Source of the DNA: Hydrocarboniphaga daqingensis
Lineage (GTDB): Bacteria; Pseudomonadota; Gammaproteobacteria; Nevskiales; Nevskiaceae
NCBI RefSeq assembly: GCF_900129825.1
Contig: NZ_FQWZ01000009.1
Coordinates: forward strand, 1 to 64,000
Direction of reading: 5' to 3'
DNA length: 64,000 nt
Made by a program: the position numbers and the translations under genes. Below are positions 29,037-36,762 of the stretch, one piece after another. Numbering within the stretch: the stretch's first letter is position 1; each line of letters starts with the position of its first letter. The notes below the pieces were generated by a model. The model made no database searches and was not told where the DNA came from. It saw only the letters and a list, made by a program, of their open reading frames with translations.

Positions 29037-29773
29037 ACGCATCAGCAGCCGCGCCACCGCGTTGGGCTCGCGTTTTGCGCGCGGTCAGCGACAGGCTGTT
29101 GTACGACCTCGGCGGCGGCCCGCGGCCGTTGAGGTTCTCGTGGATCATCAATGCGCAGAAAGGCGGCAGCTTTCTGTTCTACGGTCTGTTGATGCTGATC
29201 TACGCGCCGCTGACACCCGCAGCGACGAGCACGGCGGCGTGGATCTACCTGGCGCTGCACGGCAGCTATGGTCTGTGCTGGTTGCTCAAGGACCTTTGCT
29301 TTCCCGACGCCAATTGGCAACGAAGGGTGACGCTGCTCAGTAGCTTGGTCGGCGCTTTCGGTCTGGGTTTGTACTGGAGCTTCGGCTGGCTGCTGATCTC
29401 GGGGACGGCGGCGCCTCAGTATCCGCTGCCGGACGCCGCGTGGTTCTGCCTGTGCATCTCGATGAGCATGCTCGGCAGCGTGGTAATGATCGCGGCGGAC
29501 GCCCACAAGTTCTACACGCTGCGATATCAGCGCGGCTTGATCACCGACGGTGTATTCCGCTATGTCCGCCACCCGAACTATCTCGGCGAGATGATGGTGT
29601 ATGGCGGATTTGCATTGCTGGTCTGGCACTGGATACCGGCCGTGATCCTGATGGTGTTCTGGCTCGGTTTATTCGCGCCGAACATGGCATTCAAGGAGGC
29701 GAGCATGTCGCGCCATCCTCAATGGCGGGCTTACAAGAAGCGCAGCGCATGGTTGCTGCCAGGAGTGTTTTGA
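29033..29773 (+). CDS. Polytopic membrane protein, ICMT/DUF1295 (steroid reductase-like) superfamily
   Basis: A 246-residue membrane protein with about five or six hydrophobic helices (GSFLFYGLLMLIYAPL, WFCLCISMSMLGSVVMIAAD, ALLVWHWIPAVILMVFWLGL). Near the C-terminus it has FRYVRHPNYLGEMMVYGGF and KEASMSRHPQWRAYKKRSAW, the RHPNYxGE and RHPxWxxY signatures shared by isoprenylcysteine methyltransferases and DUF1295/steroid 5-alpha-reductase-like proteins. Either SAM-dependent methylation or NADPH-dependent double-bond reduction is possible. Overlaps of 4 bp before and 1 bp after tie it to the SDR and dehydrogenase genes. It is an addition relative to known atu clusters. Confidence 0.8.
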   Translation: MNASAAAPPRWARVLRAVSDRLLYDLGGGPRPLRFSWIINAQKGGSFLFYGLLMLIYAPLTPAATSTAAWIYLALHGSYGLCWLLKDLCFPDANWQRRVTLLSSLVGAFGLGLYWSFGWLLISGTAAPQYPLPDAAWFCLCISMSMLGSVVMIAADAHKFYTLRYQRGLITDGVFRYVRHPNYLGEMMVYGGFALLVWHWIPAVILMVFWLGLFAPNMAFKEASMSRHPQWRAYKKRSAWLLPGVF

Positions 29774-30930
29774 TGGCGGGTGCAAAGCCGGCGTTGTCGC
29801 CGTATCTGAACGAGGATCACGACGCATTCCGGGTGCAAGTGCGCCGCTTTGTCGAACGTGAATGCACACCGCATATCGACGCCTGGGAGGCCGCAGGCGA
29901 ATTGCCGCGCGAGTTGCACCGCAAGGCGGCCGATGCGGGCCTGCTCGGTATCGGGTTTCCGGAGAAGCTTGGCGGCGTCGATGTGCCCGATCGCTTTTAT
30001 CAGCAGATCGTCGTCGAAGAACTGGCACGCACCAGTGCGGGTGGACTGATCGCCAGCCTGCTGTCGCACGGCATTGCCAGCCCGCCCTTGATGTATGCGG
30101 GCACGCCCGAGCAGCAGCAGCGCTTCTTGCGACCGGTGCTGGCCGGCGAGCGCATCGCCGCGTTGGCGGTGACCGAGCCCGGCGGCGGATCGGACGTTGC
30201 CAACCTGCGCACGCGCGCGCGTCGCGATGGCGATCATTACGTCGTAGACGGGCAGAAGACGTTCATCACGTCCGGCATGCGCGCCGACTACATCACGCTC
30301 GCGGTGCGAACCGGCGAGCCCGGCTTGGGCGGCGTGTCGCTATTAGTGGTTGAAGCCGGCACACCGGGATTCACGCGCAGCCCGCTGCAGAAAATGGGCT
30401 GGCATTGCTCGGATACCGCGACGTTGTACTTCGACGGCTGCCGCGTCCCGGTCAGTCATCGCATCGGCGCCGAGAACGCCGGCTTCATGGCGATCATGAT
30501 GAATTTCAACAACGAGCGTCTGATGCTCGCCGCCCAGGCTTGGGCCAGCGCGCAGCTGTGCTACGAGGAGTCGCTGGCTTATGCCCGCGAGCGCCAAACC
30601 TTCGGCAAGCCGCTGCTGTCGCGGCAGGCGATACGGCACAAGCTGGTGGACATGAAGTCGCGCATCGACGCGGTCAAAGCGCAGCTCGATCTGCTGACCT
30701 GGCGCGTCTCGCGCGGGCAGACGCCGATTGCGGACCTATGTCTGCTGAAGAATCTGGCGACCAGCACGCTGGAAAGTGTGGCCGGAGAGGCCGTGCAGAT
30801 CTTTGGCGGCGCCGGCTATTTGCGCGGTGCCAAGGTCGAGCGTGTATTCCGTGAAACCAAGGTGCTGTCGATCGGCGGCGGTGCGTCCGAGGTGATGAAG
30901 GACCTCGCCGCCAAACAACTCGGCTATTGA
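29773..30930 (+). CDS. Second acyl-CoA dehydrogenase of the operon
   Basis: A 385-residue flavoprotein. LAVTEPGGGSDVANLRTRAR and FITSGMRADY bind FAD; ARERQTFGKPLLSRQAIRHK and IFGGAGYLRGAKVERVFRET are C-terminal signatures. As in the other dehydrogenase, the MCAD catalytic-Glu position reads IGGG and the Glu of NNERLMLA is in the helix-G position, suggesting a branched substrate. AGGAG lies 7 nt before the ATG, which overlaps the previous stop by one base; a longer in-frame reading runs through the membrane-protein gene and is rejected. It probably acts on a different chain length or intermediate from the atuD-like enzyme. Confidence 0.88.
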   Translation: MAGAKPALSPYLNEDHDAFRVQVRRFVERECTPHIDAWEAAGELPRELHRKAADAGLLGIGFPEKLGGVDVPDRFYQQIVVEELARTSAGGLIASLLSHGIASPPLMYAGTPEQQQRFLRPVLAGERIAALAVTEPGGGSDVANLRTRARRDGDHYVVDGQKTFITSGMRADYITLAVRTGEPGLGGVSLLVVEAGTPGFTRSPLQKMGWHCSDTATLYFDGCRVPVSHRIGAENAGFMAIMMNFNNERLMLAAQAWASAQLCYEESLAYARERQTFGKPLLSRQAIRHKLVDMKSRIDAVKAQLDLLTWRVSRGQTPIADLCLLKNLATSTLESVAGEAVQIFGGAGYLRGAKVERVFRETKVLSIGGGASEVMKDLAAKQLGY

Positions 30931-30965
30931 TGCAGGCGACGGCGGGGGCGCCGTCGCCTGCATCA
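30928..30965. terminator. 17-bp perfect hairpin at the end of the catabolic operon
   Basis: TGATGCAGGCGACGGCG and its exact complement (30949-30965) flank GGGG. The left arm includes the stop codon of the dehydrogenase gene. It lies between convergent genes, so it could end both transcripts. No T-tract follows, so termination efficiency is uncertain. Confidence 0.6.
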
Positions 30966-30975
30966 GCGGTGTGGT

Positions 30976-31752
30976 TTAGCTAAAGCGCGAAAAGTCCGGC
31001 TTGCGCTTCTGCATGAACGCGCCCAGTGCCTCGATCGCCTCCGGCATCTTCAGCATCGGCATGAAGAAGCTGGCTTCGTAGGGGATGGCCTCGTTGATCT
31101 GCTCGATCGGCCAGCGCTTCAGCAGCGCCTTGGTCGTGCGCAGCGCGTTGGGCGGCTGCTGTGCGAGCTTTTGCGCTCGCTCCATCGCGAACGCTGCCAG
31201 TTCGGCGTCGGGCAGTACGGCGTTGACGATGCCGACTTCACGCGCGGTCTGCGCGTCGAACGGCTCGCCGAACATCGTCAGCTCGGCGGCGCGCTGATGG
31301 CCCATCATCGCCGGCAGCAGCAGGCTCGACGCGAACTCTGGGCAGATGCCGATGTTCGTGAACGGCATCTGCAGTTTGGCGCTCTGCGCGGCGTAGACCA
31401 GGTCGCTGTGCAGCAGCATCGTCACGCCGACGCCGATCGCCAGACCGTTGACGGCCGTCACGATCGGCTTGGGGAAGTTGGCCATCGCCCGCATGAAGCG
31501 CATCACCGGCGCGTCGTCGGCCGTGGTCGGCGTGTTCTGCAAGAAGTCGACGATGTCGTTGCCGGCGCAGAAGCTGTCGGCGGTGCCGGTCATCAGTACC
31601 ACGCGTACCGCCGGGTTGGCGGCCGCTTCGGCAAACGCGGCCGTGATGCCGTTGTAGAGCTCGCTGTTGAGCGCGTTCTTCTTATCGGCGCGGTTCAGCC
31701 GCAGTGTCATTACCGCACCGTGCAGTTCGGTGACCGTCAGGGGTTGGCTCAT
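30976..31752 (-). CDS. Enoyl-CoA hydratase/isomerase (ECI2-like)
   Basis: A 258-residue crotonase-fold enzyme. SFCAGNDIVDF and NGLAIGVGVTMLLHSDLVYA form the oxyanion hole. The region PFTNIGICPEFASSLLLP has one Glu (Glu139) where peroxisomal delta3,delta2-enoyl-CoA isomerases have PEGCSS, and the second hydratase Glu position appears not to be acidic, so an isomerase role on unsaturated acyl-CoA is favoured over plain hydration. Convergent with the catabolic operon and 97 bp downstream of ilvB on the same strand, with its own GGAG ribosome binding site. Probably serves the oxidation of unsaturated branched acids. Confidence 0.82.
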   Translation of the reverse strand: MSQPLTVTELHGAVMTLRLNRADKKNALNSELYNGITAAFAEAAANPAVRVVLMTGTADSFCAGNDIVDFLQNTPTTADDAPVMRFMRAMANFPKPIVTAVNGLAIGVGVTMLLHSDLVYAAQSAKLQMPFTNIGICPEFASSLLLPAMMGHQRAAELTMFGEPFDAQTAREVGIVNAVLPDAELAAFAMERAQKLAQQPPNALRTTKALLKRWPIEQINEAIPYEASFFMPMLKMPEAIEALGAFMQKRKPDFSRFS

Positions 31753-31758
31753 CGTGGG

Positions 31759-31791
31759 ACTCCGGGAGATGGGAACGTGAATACCCGGAGT
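31759..31791 (-). promoter_or_regulatory. Hairpin covering the ribosome binding site of the isomerase gene
   Basis: ACTCCGGG (31759-31766) and CCCGGAGT (31784-31791) can pair around a 17-nt loop in the mRNA. The 3' arm carries the CGGAG Shine-Dalgarno sequence of the 30976-31752 gene, so the fold would restrict its translation. Confidence 0.4.
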
Positions 31792-31849
31792 CTAGCGGCT
31801 GACACGGCGTCCGCGCCCACCCCATCGGCGTAGGCGCGGCAGAGAAGGG

Positions 31850-33703
31850 CTAGAACAGATCGGCCTTGTCGGTCTTGACGGTGGCACTGGCCGCCTTTCG
31901 CGACGGAATCCACTCGCCGGTGATCATCTGCTCGTAGCTCATGCCGGGGCCGACCATCGGATAGACGCTGGCCATCTGGTCGATCTCGACTTCGAGGAAC
32001 GCCGGGCCATCGAACTCGATGAACGCGCGCACCGCTTCGGCCAGTTCCGCCTTGTGCCGGACGCGACGCGCAAACTGATAACCGTCGGCTTCGGCCGCCT
32101 TGATGAAGTCCTTGCGGTGCAGGCCCTTGTCGGAGCCGGCATAGCGGCTTTCGAAGAACAAGCGCTGCCACTGCTTGACCATGCCGTCGCCGAAGTTGTT
32201 CAGCACGACGACCTTGACCGGCAGGTTGTAGGTGGTCACCGTTTCCAACTCGCCGAAGTTCATCCGGATGCTGGCGTCGCCATCGATGTCGATGATCACG
32301 CGGTCACGGCGCGCATAGGCCGCACCGATCGCGGCCGGCAAGCCGAAGCCCATCGTGCCCATCGAGCCCGATGTCAGCCACAGCCTCGGTTCGGCGAAAT
32401 CGAAGTACTGCGCGGCCCACATCTGGTGCTGGCCCACGCCAGTGGCAACCACGGCCTTGCCCTGGGTGATGCGGTTGATTTCTTCGATGACCGCATGCGG
32501 CTGGATTGCGATCGATTCGCGGTCGTAGTTCATCGCGTAGGTCTGCTTGAGCGAGGCGATGTGCTCGCGCCAGCGCACCCATTCGGCGTGGTCACGGCTC
32601 AGGCCGCGACGCTGCGCCGTGTCGAGCAACGTGCGCAGCGCGGCATTGAGTTCGCCGACGTGGTGCCAGTGCACGCGCTTGACCTTGCCGATTTCGGATG
32701 GGTCGACGTCCAAGTGCGCGATCGCGCGCGCGTTGCCGGCAAACTTGCCCGGCACGCCCGCGACGCGGTCGTCGAAGCGTGCGCCGATCGCGATCAGAAA
32801 GTCGCAGTCGTCGGTCGCGTAGTTGGCGAACGCGGTGCCGTGCATGCCGAGCATCTGCAGCGACAGCGGCGCGGCGGTGTCGACGACGCCGATGCCCATC
32901 AGCGTGGTCGTCACCGGAATGCCGAAGGCTTCGGCGAAGGCGCGCAGGCTGTCGGACGCTTCGCCGTTGATGACGCCGCCGCCCGCGTAGATCAGCGGCT
33001 TTTTGGCCGCCGCGAGCAGATCGGCGAACTGCTCGGCCTTGTCGCCGCCCAGCACGTTGCCGTAGACCTCGCGCAAGCGTGCGCGGAAGCCGGGCAGCGG
33101 CAGTGTGCCTTCACCGGCAAACGGGCCGGACCAGTTCTGCACGTCCTTGGGGATGTCGACGACCACCGGACCGGGGCGGCCGCTGCGGGCGATCTCGAAC
33201 GCGGCGCGCAGCGTCGATTCGAGCTTGGTCGCGTCAGTGACCAGGAACACGTGCTTGGCGCAGGACCCCATGATCGAGGCGATCGGCGCCTCCTGAAAGC
33301 CATCCGAGCCGATCGCGGCGGTCGGCACCTGGCCGCAGATGACGACGATCGGCACCGAGTCGGCCATGCAGTCGCGCACCGGCGTGACGGTGTTGGTTGC
33401 GCCCGGACCCGAGGTCACCAGCGCGACGCCGACCTTGCCGGATGCGCGGGCGTAGCCGGCGGCCATGAAGCCGGCAGCCTGTTCGTTGGACGGCACGATC
33501 AGCGGCATCGGCTCGCTGCCGTCGGCAGCGCGGTGCCGCTGGTTGTAGCGGAACACCGCGTCGTAGGTTGGCAGGATCGCGCCGCCGGAGTAGCCGAAAA
33601 TCACGTCCACGCCCTCGTCGGCCAGAACCTGTACGACGATCTCGGCACCCGACATCGAGGTTCCTGACAGCGGGTGGCGTGCGTTGGCGGGTGCGGCGTT
33701 CAT
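31850..33703 (-). CDS. ilvB: Acetolactate synthase, large catalytic subunit
   Basis: A 617-residue thiamine-diphosphate enzyme condensing pyruvate to acetolactate or with 2-oxobutyrate to acetohydroxybutyrate, first common step of valine, leucine and isoleucine synthesis. The catalytic Glu region is VALVTSGPGATNTVTPVRDC with its upstream helix, and the cofactor motif is IDIDGDASIRMNFGELETVT to VVVLNN. An alternative start at 33655 (MSGAEIVVQVL) has AGGAA 5 nt before it and may be the true one; the upstream ATG lacks such a site. Unusually, it is divergent from ilvH-ilvC. A consensus TATAAT (33740-33745) serves it. Confidence 0.95.
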   Translation of the reverse strand: MNAAPANARHPLSGTSMSGAEIVVQVLADEGVDVIFGYSGGAILPTYDAVFRYNQRHRAADGSEPMPLIVPSNEQAAGFMAAGYARASGKVGVALVTSGPGATNTVTPVRDCMADSVPIVVICGQVPTAAIGSDGFQEAPIASIMGSCAKHVFLVTDATKLESTLRAAFEIARSGRPGPVVVDIPKDVQNWSGPFAGEGTLPLPGFRARLREVYGNVLGGDKAEQFADLLAAAKKPLIYAGGGVINGEASDSLRAFAEAFGIPVTTTLMGIGVVDTAAPLSLQMLGMHGTAFANYATDDCDFLIAIGARFDDRVAGVPGKFAGNARAIAHLDVDPSEIGKVKRVHWHHVGELNAALRTLLDTAQRRGLSRDHAEWVRWREHIASLKQTYAMNYDRESIAIQPHAVIEEINRITQGKAVVATGVGQHQMWAAQYFDFAEPRLWLTSGSMGTMGFGLPAAIGAAYARRDRVIIDIDGDASIRMNFGELETVTTYNLPVKVVVLNNFGDGMVKQWQRLFFESRYAGSDKGLHRKDFIKAAEADGYQFARRVRHKAELAEAVRAFIEFDGPAFLEVEIDQMASVYPMVGPGMSYEQMITGEWIPSRKAASATVKTDKADLF

Positions 33704-33739
33704 GGATCGGCGGGGCCGGGAGGCGAAAATGGGGCGCGA

Positions 33740-33745
33740 ATTATA
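33740..33745 (-). promoter_or_regulatory. -10 box of the ilvB promoter
   Basis: On the minus strand this reads TATAAT, a perfect -10 hexamer, about 30 nt before the upstream ilvB ATG. The -35 region at the usual distance (TGTCGG) is poor, so activation or an extended element is possible. Confidence 0.55.
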
Positions 33746-33828
33746 GGGGGGATTCCCTCATGCCGACAGGTCTGCGCCTGCGCTAGCGGTTGCGCCGGGG
33801 GATACCCCCCATTATTCTTCCGCCCCCC

Positions 33829-34332
33829 ATGCGCCACATCATCTCCATTCTGCTGCAGAACGAGGCCGGAGCCCTTGCCCGGGTTGCCAGCATGTTCTCG
33901 TCGCGCGGCTACAACATCGACTCACTGTCGGTGGCCCCCACGCACGACCCGTCCGTGTCCCGCCTGTCGCTGGTGACCACCGGCACTGACCAGGTGATCC
34001 ACCAGATCATCCAGCAGACCCGCAAGCTGGTCGACGTGGTCGAAATCACCAACCTGTCGAGCCACGACCACCTCGAATGCGAGCTGGTCATGGTCAAGGT
34101 CGACGTCAGCAACGGCGCCGCGCGAGAAGTCGTCGAATGCGTGCGCCGCCACCGCGGCCAGATCCTCGACGAAACCGCCAACACCCGCTTGCTTCAGCTG
34201 TCGGGCACCGGCGCCGAGATCGACGGTTTCGTTGCCGAGGTCGGCGCGCTGGCCCCGATCCTCGAGCTGGTCCGTAGCGGTGTTGCGGCCATGGCGCGCG
34301 GCCACGAGGTGCTGGCGCTGCCGGCGCAATAG
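33829..34332 (+). CDS. ilvH: Acetolactate synthase, small regulatory subunit
   Basis: A 167-residue regulatory subunit conferring activity and valine feedback inhibition on the large subunit. The N-terminal ACT domain is MRHIISILLQNEAGALARVA with SSRGYNIDSLSVAPTHDPSV; the C-terminal half (VVECVRRHRGQILDETANTR) is the second domain. The start matches IlvH N-termini; a Met 13 codons upstream lies in the GC-rich hairpin region. No ribosome binding site is visible, and a TATTCT box (33813-33818) ends 10 bp before the ATG, so the message may be leaderless. ilvC follows after 81 bp. Confidence 0.95.
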   Translation: MRHIISILLQNEAGALARVASMFSSRGYNIDSLSVAPTHDPSVSRLSLVTTGTDQVIHQIIQQTRKLVDVVEITNLSSHDHLECELVMVKVDVSNGAAREVVECVRRHRGQILDETANTRLLQLSGTGAEIDGFVAEVGALAPILELVRSGVAAMARGHEVLALPAQ

Positions 34333-34365
34333 CCGGGCAACCCGCCGATCCATCCGAATCTGTAA

Positions 34366-35436
<1,071 letters not shown>

Positions 35437-35447
35437 GCTTGTCTTGG

Positions 35448-35570
35448 CCCCTCTGCCATCGGCAGAGGGGGGCGCGAAGCGCCGGGTCAGGGCGGTGACG
35501 CCGCAACATCGGTTGCGATATCACGCTCTGACCCCAACCCCTCTCCCGGTGGGAGAGGGGTTTCTTGTTT
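35448..35570. repeat. Composite palindromic (REP/BIME-like) element with terminator
   Basis: Three nested dyads fill the ilvC-pssA gap: CCCCTCTGCC-ATC-GGCAGAGGGG (35448-35470), an outer pair GGGTCAG (35484-35490) with CTGACCC (35528-35534), and AACCCCTCTCCC-GGT-GGGAGAGGGGTT (35536-35562) followed by TTCTTGTTT, which works as an intrinsic terminator for ilvC. The clustered imperfect palindromes look like dispersed REP-type repeats seen in related genomes. No second copy was noticed in this window. Confidence 0.6.
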
Positions 35571-35645
35571 CTGGCTGCCGTGGCGGCATTCAGCAGGCCG
35601 CGGCTAAGATGATTCGATGACCACCCGGCCGTAAGAGGCGCGAGC

Positions 35646-36461
35646 ATGAGCGAGACCCCGATGACCGAGACGCCGCCGCGCAAGCGACGCAAGGGCATCT
35701 ACATCCTGCCGAATCTGTTCACGACGATGACGCTGTTCGGCGGCTTCTACGCGATCTTGATGGCCACCGACGGGCGCTTCGAGGCGGCCTGCGTGGGCAT
35801 TCTGGTGGCGATGATCGCGGACGGTCTCGACGGCCGCATCGCGCGGATGACGGGCACCGCCAGCGACTTCGGCAAGGAATACGACTCGCTGTGCGACATG
35901 GTGGCCTTCGGTGTCGCGCCGGCGATCCTGATCTACGCTTACAGCCTGCAGTTTCTGGCGGACTACGCCTGGCTCGGCGGCAAGCTCGGTTGGGTGATCT
36001 CGTTCAGCTATGCGGCCTGTGCTGCGATGCGCCTGGCCCGCTTCAACGTGCTGGCCGCGATTGCCAGCAGCAACAAGGACTTCTTCGGCGTGCCGAGCCC
36101 GGCAGCAGCGGCGGTGGTCACGTTCTTCGTGTGGAGCAGCGTCGACGACAGCCGCTCGCTGTTTGCGTGGATCAGTGGCCGTGTGCCGTTTGACGGTCAC
36201 GACGTGCTGTGGCTGGCTGCGCCGCTGACGCTTGCCACGGCGCTGTCGATGGTGTCGAGCATTCGCTACAACAGCTTCAAGAAGCTCAACCTGTCGGGTA
36301 CGGTGCGCTTCGCCACGTTCGCCGGCATCGTCGGCGTACTGGCGCTGGTGGCGATCGATCCGCCGCGCGTGCTGTTTCTCGGCTTCTTGGCGTATGCCTT
36401 GTCGGGGCCGACGGCCGTGATCTGGCGCCGCAGCCGTGGCAAGAAGCCGACGTCGGCTTGA
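35646..36461 (+). CDS. pssA: CDP-diacylglycerol-serine O-phosphatidyltransferase
   Basis: A 271-residue integral membrane enzyme making phosphatidylserine, the precursor of phosphatidylethanolamine. The CDP-alcohol phosphatidyltransferase motif DGxxAR..G...D...D appears as DGLDGRIARMTGTASDFGKE followed by YDSLCDMVAFGVAP. About eight hydrophobic segments span the rest. AAGAGG lies before the ATG. It follows ilvC, as in Pseudomonas, and precedes the leucine leader region. This is the membrane-type (class II) enzyme rather than the E. coli ribosome-associated type. Confidence 0.94.
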   Translation: MSETPMTETPPRKRRKGIYILPNLFTTMTLFGGFYAILMATDGRFEAACVGILVAMIADGLDGRIARMTGTASDFGKEYDSLCDMVAFGVAPAILIYAYSLQFLADYAWLGGKLGWVISFSYAACAAMRLARFNVLAAIASSNKDFFGVPSPAAAAVVTFFVWSSVDDSRSLFAWISGRVPFDGHDVLWLAAPLTLATALSMVSSIRYNSFKKLNLSGTVRFATFAGIVGVLALVAIDPPRVLFLGFLAYALSGPTAVIWRRSRGKKPTSA

Positions 36462-36508
36462 AGGCACCGTTGGCCAGGCCCCGGCTTTGCGCGCGCCTGC
36501 AAAATGCT

Positions 36509-36514
36509 TACACT
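36509..36514 (+). promoter_or_regulatory. -10 box of the leucine leader transcript
   Basis: TACACT ends 8 bp before the leader-peptide ATG at 36523, with TTGCGC about 17 bp upstream as a weak -35. Transcription would begin at or next to that ATG, so the leader peptide would be translated from a leaderless message. Confidence 0.4.
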
Positions 36515-36522
36515 TCGCGCCC

Positions 36523-36612
36523 ATGATCAGCGCCCGCAACCACGTTGCCCTCAAGCCCGGCCCCGCGCCGGCGCTGGCGCTGCTTCCGCTTCTCCTGCTG
36601 CTTCTGCCGTAA
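36523..36612 (+). CDS. leuL: Leucine-rich leader peptide of leuA
   Basis: A 29-codon open frame starting MISARNHVALKPGP and ending LALLPLLLLLLP then TAA. Ten of 29 codons are Leu, six in a row just before the end, the hallmark of an amino-acid attenuator. The last codons and stop form the arm of a hairpin (TCTGCC-GTAA-GGCAGA, 36603-36618), whose right arm can instead pair with CTGCC at 36684-36688. Ribosome stalling on Leu codons when leucine is scarce would shift this pairing and raise leuA expression. The peptide itself probably has no function. Symbol given by analogy with enteric leuL. Confidence 0.75.
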   Translation: MISARNHVALKPGPAPALALLPLLLLLLP

Positions 36613-36743
36613 GGCAGACCAACAGCACACGGCCGCACGGGGCCCCTCACCGTGCAAAACCCCGAACAAGTTCATACCACCGGCTGCCGCGGTGCAGGCT
36701 CGCTTGCCTAGCACGCCGCCGCCAACCGGATGCCGAATCCGGT
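36603..36743 (+). promoter_or_regulatory. leuA leader RNA with alternative stems
   Basis: Visible pairings after the Leu codons: TCTGCC/GGCAGA (36603-36618), GGCAG (36613-36617) with CTGCC (36684-36688), GCACGG/CCGTGC (36635-36655), and ACCGGAT-GCCGA-ATCCGGT (36725-36743) just before leuA. There is no T-tract, so control may act on translation start or by Rho rather than by a classical terminator. Confidence 0.5.
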
Positions 36744-36762
36744 CGCCTCCTGGAACCACGCC

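Noticed and set aside
33760-33786. Eight-codon mini-frame MPTGLRLR before ilvH as a leucine/arginine leader peptide.
   Set aside because: Only two Leu codons, no strong alternative RNA stems apart from GC runs, and the likely ilvH promoter lies downstream of it.
35616-35633. Five-codon frame MTTRP upstream of pssA as a leader peptide.
   Set aside because: Too short, no biased codons, and the pssA gene has its own AAGAGG ribosome binding site.
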